Of a stretch of 64,000 nt of DNA, positions 58,980 to 64,000 are shown in pieces. The stretch comes from Bactrocera neohumeralis (lineage: Eukaryota; Arthropoda; Insecta; Diptera; Tephritidae), in assembly GCF_024586455.1 (NCBI RefSeq), contig NC_065920.1, forward strand, positions 12,486,144 to 12,550,143. Reading direction: 5' to 3'. The translations under genes were made by a program, and so were the position numbers. How positions within the stretch are numbered: the first letter of the stretch is position 1; every line of letters starts with the position of its first letter. The notes under the pieces were generated by a model. It was given only the letters and a program-made list of their open reading frames with translations. It had not been told where the DNA came from and did no database searches.

Positions 58980-59610
58980 TATTGTCTCCTCTGTGAACCA
59001 CACAGTGTTTCTGATGATGTCAGTACGAAAAGTTTTATCTGTGCAAACTCTGAAAAGTCGCCAAGAAACCCTCGACCGATATTTGCGATGTCTTTTCCTA
59101 TACAAATCGTCAGGTTTGCTTAGAAGATGTTTTAGGCATATAAATACCCTGTTTTCTGCAATCTAATTGTAGCGTTGTGCCTGTTCTGGCTAGTTATCCC
59201 TACTATAACCTCGAACCGATTGCAGGTTTATCGTGAAATAAGATGTTAGACTCACTAAGAGGTTAATGCATTCTTTCACTAACTTTGTCGAAGCGCTAAG
59301 AGCCTTTAGTGATGTTAAAGCCGTCTAGCAATCTGTATATATAAATATACATATTCCTTGTTGTGAGTACATTCCCTGTCAGAACATGAAGGCTTCCTTT
59401 AATTGCTGTGATCTCCGCTTGGAAAACACTGCAGTGGTCTGGTGAACGGAAGGCGACTTTGGTAGTATCTGAAAAGACACCATCTCTCACTGGAATATCT
59501 AGTTTTGCACGCATCTGTATAGATGCTTATCCCTGCGCCCTTGTCCACCTTGGACCTTTCCCATCGTTCTCTATAGGGTTTCGAAAATCCGTCATATTGT
59601 TTAGAACTTA
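58980..59610 (-). pseudogene. Non-LTR retrotransposon RNase H fragment
   Basis: The minus strand reads ISIYTDA and then, in a second frame, PVRDGVFSDTTKVAFRSPDH and CSVFQAEITAIKGSLHVL. This is the start of an RNase H domain (YTDGSK ... GVFS ... LPDHCSVFQAE.AAI). Further downstream IGKDIANIGRGFLATFQSLH looks like the C-terminal tail after the zinc knuckle. Several stops. It is of the same general type as the fragment at 17.1-17.8 kb. Confidence 0.65.
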
Positions 59611-59869
59611 CTAAGTATTATAGAATGGTCCCTGTTACTGGCGGATAATAGGTAGGATTCCCTCAGTCTAAGAGCTGACTTCGCTACCAGTTGCTTACAG
59701 AACAAGTCTGTTGGCAGCAAGTAATATAATTTTGAAGAATTTGAGAATAAATTCGACTGATTAGCAGCAATTGTCATGTATATTTGGTAGACTGAACTCA
59801 TAAAATAATTAAATAAGACTTCTTAGGTAAAATTTTTATCATAAATTTTTTCTTATTTTGCAGTTAAAA

Positions 59870-59956
59870 ATGAGTGAAGTCCGTAGCTTGATGTCCACTT
59901 TTGCCATTTTGGCTGTGCTACTGATCCTTCTCTGGCTGTTGTATGCCATCTTTTAA
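59870..59956 (+). CDS. SclA: Sarcolamban A micropeptide, 28 aa
   Basis: A 28-codon ORF, ATG at 59870 and TAA at 59954-59956. The peptide starts MSEVRSLMSTFAILAV and ends LLWLLYAIF. It has a short polar N-terminus, then one transmembrane helix filling the rest, with no signal peptide. Length and pattern (MSEx+xL, then TF.ILA.LL, then LY.) match sarcolamban A of Drosophila. That peptide is a phospholamban/sarcolipin-like regulator that binds and inhibits the SERCA calcium pump in the muscle and heart sarcoplasmic reticulum. An acceptor (TTTTTTCTTATTTTGCAG) ends 6 bp before the ATG, so the ORF opens an internal exon. A donor AAAAG|GTAGGT lies at 60060, 103 bp after the stop. A perfect MEF2 consensus follows at 60092. 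Too short for ordinary gene finders. Confidence 0.9.
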   Translation: MSEVRSLMSTFAILAVLLILLWLLYAIF

Positions 59957-61330
59957 GCTGGAAATCAATCAAAACAAAAACAACAACAGCGATCACAGGT
60001 GTCTTACTTGCGATCGTACATAAAGTATAAAGGATATGGAGTGTCTAGTATTAGAAAAGGTAGGTTTATTTAAGGGTATTTTGAGTTTAAGCTAAAAATA
60101 ACTATATACAGAAAATATATATATTTATACGTACATATACATATACAGATACACATTCACGATTCACTTCATTCATTCATTTCTTTGCATGAAAGGAAAA
60201 TTTCAGTAATACTTAATTTTTTGTATCAAAAGAAACCCCAAGAGATCTTCACATTTCTTCTGCTATATCTCAAGTTTTCGGCAACACGCTGCTAATGCGA
60301 TGGATAGCCAATTAAATATGCACAAATCAATTTGTCAATCTTTATAAACACTAATGGAATTGAAATTGATAATTGAGTTCTTATAAACAACCCAACGAAA
60401 AAATTCTAATTCAACGGGGAGTCGAAAACTATATTATTTTTCAAATATTTTGTGTTAAACAAATAAAGCAATAAAGCGAAAAATATATAAACGATTACCG
60501 CATTATGCTGTAAACAAATTATAATGGTGGGCATACGTCAAAATTATTCGTTAGGCGATGATATGTATGCATATAATTATATGGGGCGGCAAAAAGAATG
60601 AGAAAATCTCGAACCATATAAATAAATACCTCAAGAAAATGTATGTAAAAACATATTTATTTTTGTTTGTGTTTATGTTGGTTCTAGTTCCAGAGGTTTA
60701 GCTCCCACCAATGGATGCGAGTTTCGTAAAATTTTGGCATACATGAACACATAGATATTTTTGCAACAAAAATGTACGAGGGTTGCTGCTATTCTAAGTA
60801 CTTATATTCGCTTGATACGGAAACTTTGCTTTTCCATTTTAGAAATGACAGCCAGCTGTCAACTGCCAGCTTTTCTTTAGCATAATGACAGTCATTTTGA
60901 CAGTGTGGGCACGTATTTGACTAAATTTCTTAATTGGCAGTTTTTTCGTATATTTTTTAATGGGAGTTTTGTATTTTGAAATATTATTCCATCATATATT
61001 ATTTATGTGGCATAAGCAGCCAGATCGGTGGATATATATATATCATTCTTTTGCAGTAACCAATGTCAGAATTTTTAATTTTGAACCTCAAACCATCTCA
61101 TACGTCGATAATTAATTCGATAAACTTACAGAAAAATATTTTAGAGTTATCTAAGGAAATTGGAAATTATTTGGATGCATCTCTACATAATATAATATTT
61201 AGTTGTCTTAGTAAATTACCCAAAAAAATTACGTACAACCGTCTACATGATCCATTTCGAGGTTCCCTACTTTTTTAAAGAAAAACACAGAAACTTAAAA
61301 TTGAATGAGGAAAGTTTATAATCATTCGAA
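59957..61330. other. Probable sarcolamban intron, first part
   Basis: Begins after the donor-like AAAAGGTAGGT at 60056-60065. No gene recognised. A 71-codon frame at 61063-61278 has no family signature. Confidence 0.35.
60092..60101 (+). promoter_or_regulatory. MEF2 consensus site next to sarcolamban A
   Basis: CTAAAAATAA fits YTAWWWWTAR exactly, 136 bp after the SclA stop. MEF2 drives fly muscle genes. In AT-rich DNA such a match can occur by chance. Confidence 0.3.
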
Positions 61331-61337
61331 AGAACAT

Positions 61338-62160
61338 TCTTTGGCATTAATTTTTTAAAGATTATCTCTTTCGAATGTTGGACCCGGCTGCGCCTCAGAT
61401 AGTCCAACCGTTGGGTCCAATTTTCGATGACTCGCTCGAGCATTTCGGCTGGTAACTGGAAAATATGCGTGATGTTTAACTAAAAGGTCTGAATCGAAGC
61501 GGGAGTGTCCGCATTGACTTTAGACTTTACATATATACAAAGAAAAAAGTCTAACGTTGTGATATCACACGATCTTGGTGGCCAATCGACCGGCACAAAA
61601 TGTGAAATTATCTGCTCACTGAAGTGTTCTCTCAATAAATCCATTGATTGATCCGATATGTGGGAAGTAGCGCCGTCTTGTTGAAACCAAATGTCGCCGA
61701 GATCACGAGCTTTAATTTCAGGCATCAAATAGTCGGTTATCATGGCCGCCATTGACGATTACGTTCTCACGGACATCATTTTGAAGAAATATGGACCGAT
61801 TGTTCCACCGGCCCACAAACCACACCAAACCTTGTTTTTTCTGGCTGAAATGGCAGCTCTTGAATCTCTTCAGGTTGCTTTTTGTCCCAAATGCGGGAAT
61901 ATAGCTGTAATTTGTATGCTTTCAGTTTAAGATCTCGATGTAAAATGCGCCAAGTTATTTCATACGTCAGTCCGAGTTGCTGCGAACGGTGCCGAATCCA
62001 CACTCCACGGCCTTCGTGTACACACCCAGCTACGGCTGCTATATTTTCTTCACTACGTGCTGGACGTAGTCTATTCGGTCGAATCTTAGCCAATAAAGAA
62101 TGCTGGGTCTCAAGATAGGTGATTATGTTGCGAATAGTACACTCAGAAGGCCGATTGTGT
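61338..62160 (-). pseudogene. DD41D mariner relic, second lineage
   Basis: On the minus strand, from high to low coordinates. First comes the first helix-turn-helix end NRPSECTIRNIITYLETQHS. Then PARSEENIAAVAGCVHEG and the intact second helix-turn-helix HRSQQLGLTYEITWRIL with HRDLKLKAYKLQL. A deletion removes the FSDEAHF block and joins to IWDKKQPEEIQELPFQPEKT. After a frameshift it continues MITDYLMPEIKARDLGDIWF, QQDGATSHISDQSMDLL and WPPRSCDITTLDFFLCIYVK. The triad spacing matches the 45-kb element, but the sequence is clearly diverged, so it is a separate subfamily. Broken by frameshifts and stops. Confidence 0.8.
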
Positions 62161-62235
62161 TGGTCCTTCCAACGGAGGGGAGGTCTTCCTCTTCCTCTGC
62201 TTCCCCCGGCGGGTACTGTGTCGAACGACATGACC
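62160..62235 (-). pseudogene. Short LINE C-terminal fragment fused to the mariner relic
   Basis: The minus strand reads SFDTVPAGGSRGRGRPPLRW and then KDQ, running straight into the mariner's HNRPSECTIRNI. GRGRP.LRWKDQ is the C-terminus of the LINE lineage seen at 8.9-9.0 kb. The junction is at about 62160, inside the transposase reading. Confidence 0.7.
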
Positions 62236-63452
62236 TAGCCGGTAATAGGCAAGTCTAAAAGAAGATTATCTAAATCGGTTCATTATAACATGAGAAATCG
62301 TGGGTATCCTCTTGATAAAGACAGTTGAAAAATCTCTTAACGCCTTAAAATCTCAAAAATCCCTTACAGCAGCCTCCGTAAGCTTGTGTTGTACAAAATT
62401 TCGCTCGTTTATTTCCAATTTTGCTAAAGCATACAATTTCTTTGTTTATTTTCTTTTTTTTCACTGCCAGCGGATGAAACGAAATTGGCATTTTCCTTTT
62501 GAATGTGAAAATTTTATGTGCAACAACTTGTATGAAGATCTTTTGCGCCCACACAAAATCAAAACCGATCCGCCACAATTCCATGTCAATAATCGGCAAA
62601 CGCCTGCTCGGTCATTACACATCCGCTGCTAACGGTATTTGGCTAAAGGCCGCCGGCAAGCCGTTCGTGCTCCAAGCGGCGTACACACGCACTTGGCCGC
62701 GACGAAAGCAGCGGATTTGTTGGAAAGCAACGAAAGCTCGCCAATGATCCCATGATTGTGGCCAAAATGTGTGTGTGTGTTTGTATGGGTTGGACATACA
62801 TACATACATATAGATACATATTTAAATATTTTCGGCCAAATCCACACAGTTCGCCAGTTCGCAGGCTTTTACATACGAACATAAATTCATATATTTAATA
62901 TTTCTATGTTTATAGCAAATGTACAAGTGTACATACATACATACATATATAGGTATGCGCTGTGCGCATATGTAATTCCTTTGGCTGCCGCCGGCACACT
63001 TTCAATTCAATACCGTTACGATTCCGTGCGGTGTGCTGCTAAGCGGCGCCGGTCATTGTGGAGAATTCTTGCAGATGCGATTGCCAGTTTTTCAGAGGCA
63101 TTCGGTACGAACGGTGTGATCCGATCAATTAAGCTATTTACCGTTAGCGGTGCGTGATTGCTAAATACCCAAAAATATTTATATAAAAAATTAATATACG
63201 TACACATACATACATACAAACATACGCATCATCTCTAAGGACATAAAAATTTCGAATTAAAATTAAAATAGTGCTATTTTTTGTAAATTTTCTTTAATTT
63301 TTTAAGCATAAGCAAAAGTATTTAAATTTCCATCCAAAAACTCAGCTTTTGATCAAAAAATTTTATAATTTTTTATACTTATTTTTCGCACACATATCGT
63401 ATAGCTTTAAAAATCAATCAACAACAAAAACCAACATAACAACAGCAAAAAC
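62236..63452. other. Sequence upstream of sarcolamban B; GC-richer 62.6-63.15 kb
   Basis: No gene recognised. GC-richer patches at 62630-62750 and 62980-63160 contrast with AT-rich flanks and could be regulatory. A candidate splice acceptor, TTCGCACACATATCGTATAG, ends at 63406, 46 bp before the SclB ATG. Confidence 0.35.
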
Positions 63453-63542
63453 ATGAATGAAGCCAAGAGTCTGTTCACCACTTTCCTCATCCTGGTCTTC
63501 CTGTTGGGCCTGCTGTGGGCTTTCTATGAAGCCGTTTTCTAA
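63453..63542 (+). CDS. SclB: Sarcolamban B micropeptide, 29 aa
   Basis: A 29-codon ORF, ATG at 63453 in a good context (AAAAACATGAATG) and TAA at 63540-63542. The peptide starts MNEAKSLFTTFLILVF and ends GLLWAFYEAVF. The polar N-terminus MNEAKSLFTTF and the FYEA.F end match sarcolamban B of Drosophila, also 29 aa, very closely. The middle is a single transmembrane helix. Role as for sarcolamban A: a SERCA-inhibiting peptide of muscle and heart. The 5' flank is rich in AACAACAAAAA as in many fly leaders. It lies 3.5 kb downstream of SclA on the same strand, whereas Drosophila has both ORFs on one short RNA. Confidence 0.93.
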   Translation: MNEAKSLFTTFLILVFLLGLLWAFYEAVF

Positions 63543-64000
63543 AACACCAACGCGTTATTATTAACAACAACAATAATAGCAGCATCTAGACATGATTTTC
63601 ATCTAATTAATATTTTTGTCGGCACCCGCACTTAAAATACACACACACATACATACATACAAGCATACATATCCTGTGTATGTTGGGTACGACATTTTCG
63701 TCAGTTTTTTTTTTATTTAACACCATCAAATTCATGGAAAATAGTTTGGAGCAATTAATTAACGGTATCATCGTGTAATCTGGCAACACCAAGAACACCA
63801 TCTTACATAATAGAATTAATACGCGTAAAAGCAATTCCAAATAACATTAAAATTCGTAAAATAAGGACAAATGTCAACAAAGAAATGGCGTTCGTTTAGT
63901 CAGAAAATGAGGTGAGTCGAATTTAATTATTTAAAAAAAAAATTTATTTAACTTAAATTTTTTTATTTTTTATTTTTTTATTACTAGTATGAACTTATTG
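63543..64000. other. 3' flank of sarcolamban B
   Basis: No further gene recognised. CAACAACAATAATAGCAG follows the stop and a CACACACATACATACATAC tract lies near 63645. The 77-codon minus-strand frame has no family signature. Confidence 0.4.

Noticed and set aside
1..64000. tRNA, rRNA or microRNA genes
   Set aside because: No cloverleaf-like A/B boxes or recognisable rRNA were noticed by eye. A tRNAscan or Infernal run would be needed to exclude them.

Overview
The window looks like nuclear DNA from a higher (cyclorrhaphan) fly. It is AT-rich, its genes are sparse and intron-containing, and the recognisable proteins are closest to Drosophila ones: HP1a, Mextli, Mon1, mitochondrial uS2 and the two sarcolamban micropeptides. 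A tephritid fruit fly is my best guess, from a DD41D ('rosa'-type) mariner, many other mariner relics and dense ACATACATATGTATGTA-type microsatellites. That assignment is inference. As I recall, the Drosophila orthologues lie on chromosome arm 2L (Muller B).

1-24 kb: no confident host gene. This is a repeat graveyard with mariner relics of several lineages (0.25-0.83, 6.6-7.6, 11.1-12.1, 17.8-18.5 kb), two deleted mini-mariners (13.2 and 18.6 kb), non-LTR retrotransposon pieces (8.4-9.1, 14.2-15.7, 15.7-16.1, 17.1-17.8 kb), a 92-bp tandem array (3.1-3.5 kb) and a 2.2-kb extremely A/T-rich block (21.95-24.15 kb). A GC-richer stretch at 20.1-21.7 kb resembles a promoter or leader region.

24.7-42 kb: a compact cluster. 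Mon1 (minus, 4 exons) is divergent from mRpS2 (plus, 2 exons). mRpS2 converges on an unrecognised 434-residue low-complexity protein gene (minus), which is divergent from mextli (plus). mextli appears to have two alternative C-termini: a spliced form of about 635 aa and a read-through form of about 1005 aa with a Gln/Asn/Thr-rich tail.

42.9-48.8 kb: a gene for a 481-aa protein with a degenerate C-terminal chromodomain, then an intact-frame DD41D mariner, then the HP1a orthologue (Su(var)205), all within 6 kb. The two chromodomains share an intron at exactly the same residue.

49-64 kb: another repeat-rich region. It holds a rearranged DD41D mariner, a GC-rich array of 16 97-bp units inside what may be a foldback-type element (53.35-55.14 kb), a T-rich palindromic array (56.7-57.5 kb) and more LINE and mariner relics. 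Two very short ORFs stand out: sarcolamban A (28 aa, 59.87 kb) and sarcolamban B (29 aa, 63.45 kb). In Drosophila these sit on one short transcript; here they are 3.5 kb apart with transposon debris between them.

The strongest leads are the split sarcolamban locus, the HP1a-linked chromodomain protein, the alternative mextli tail and the 97-bp palindromic array.
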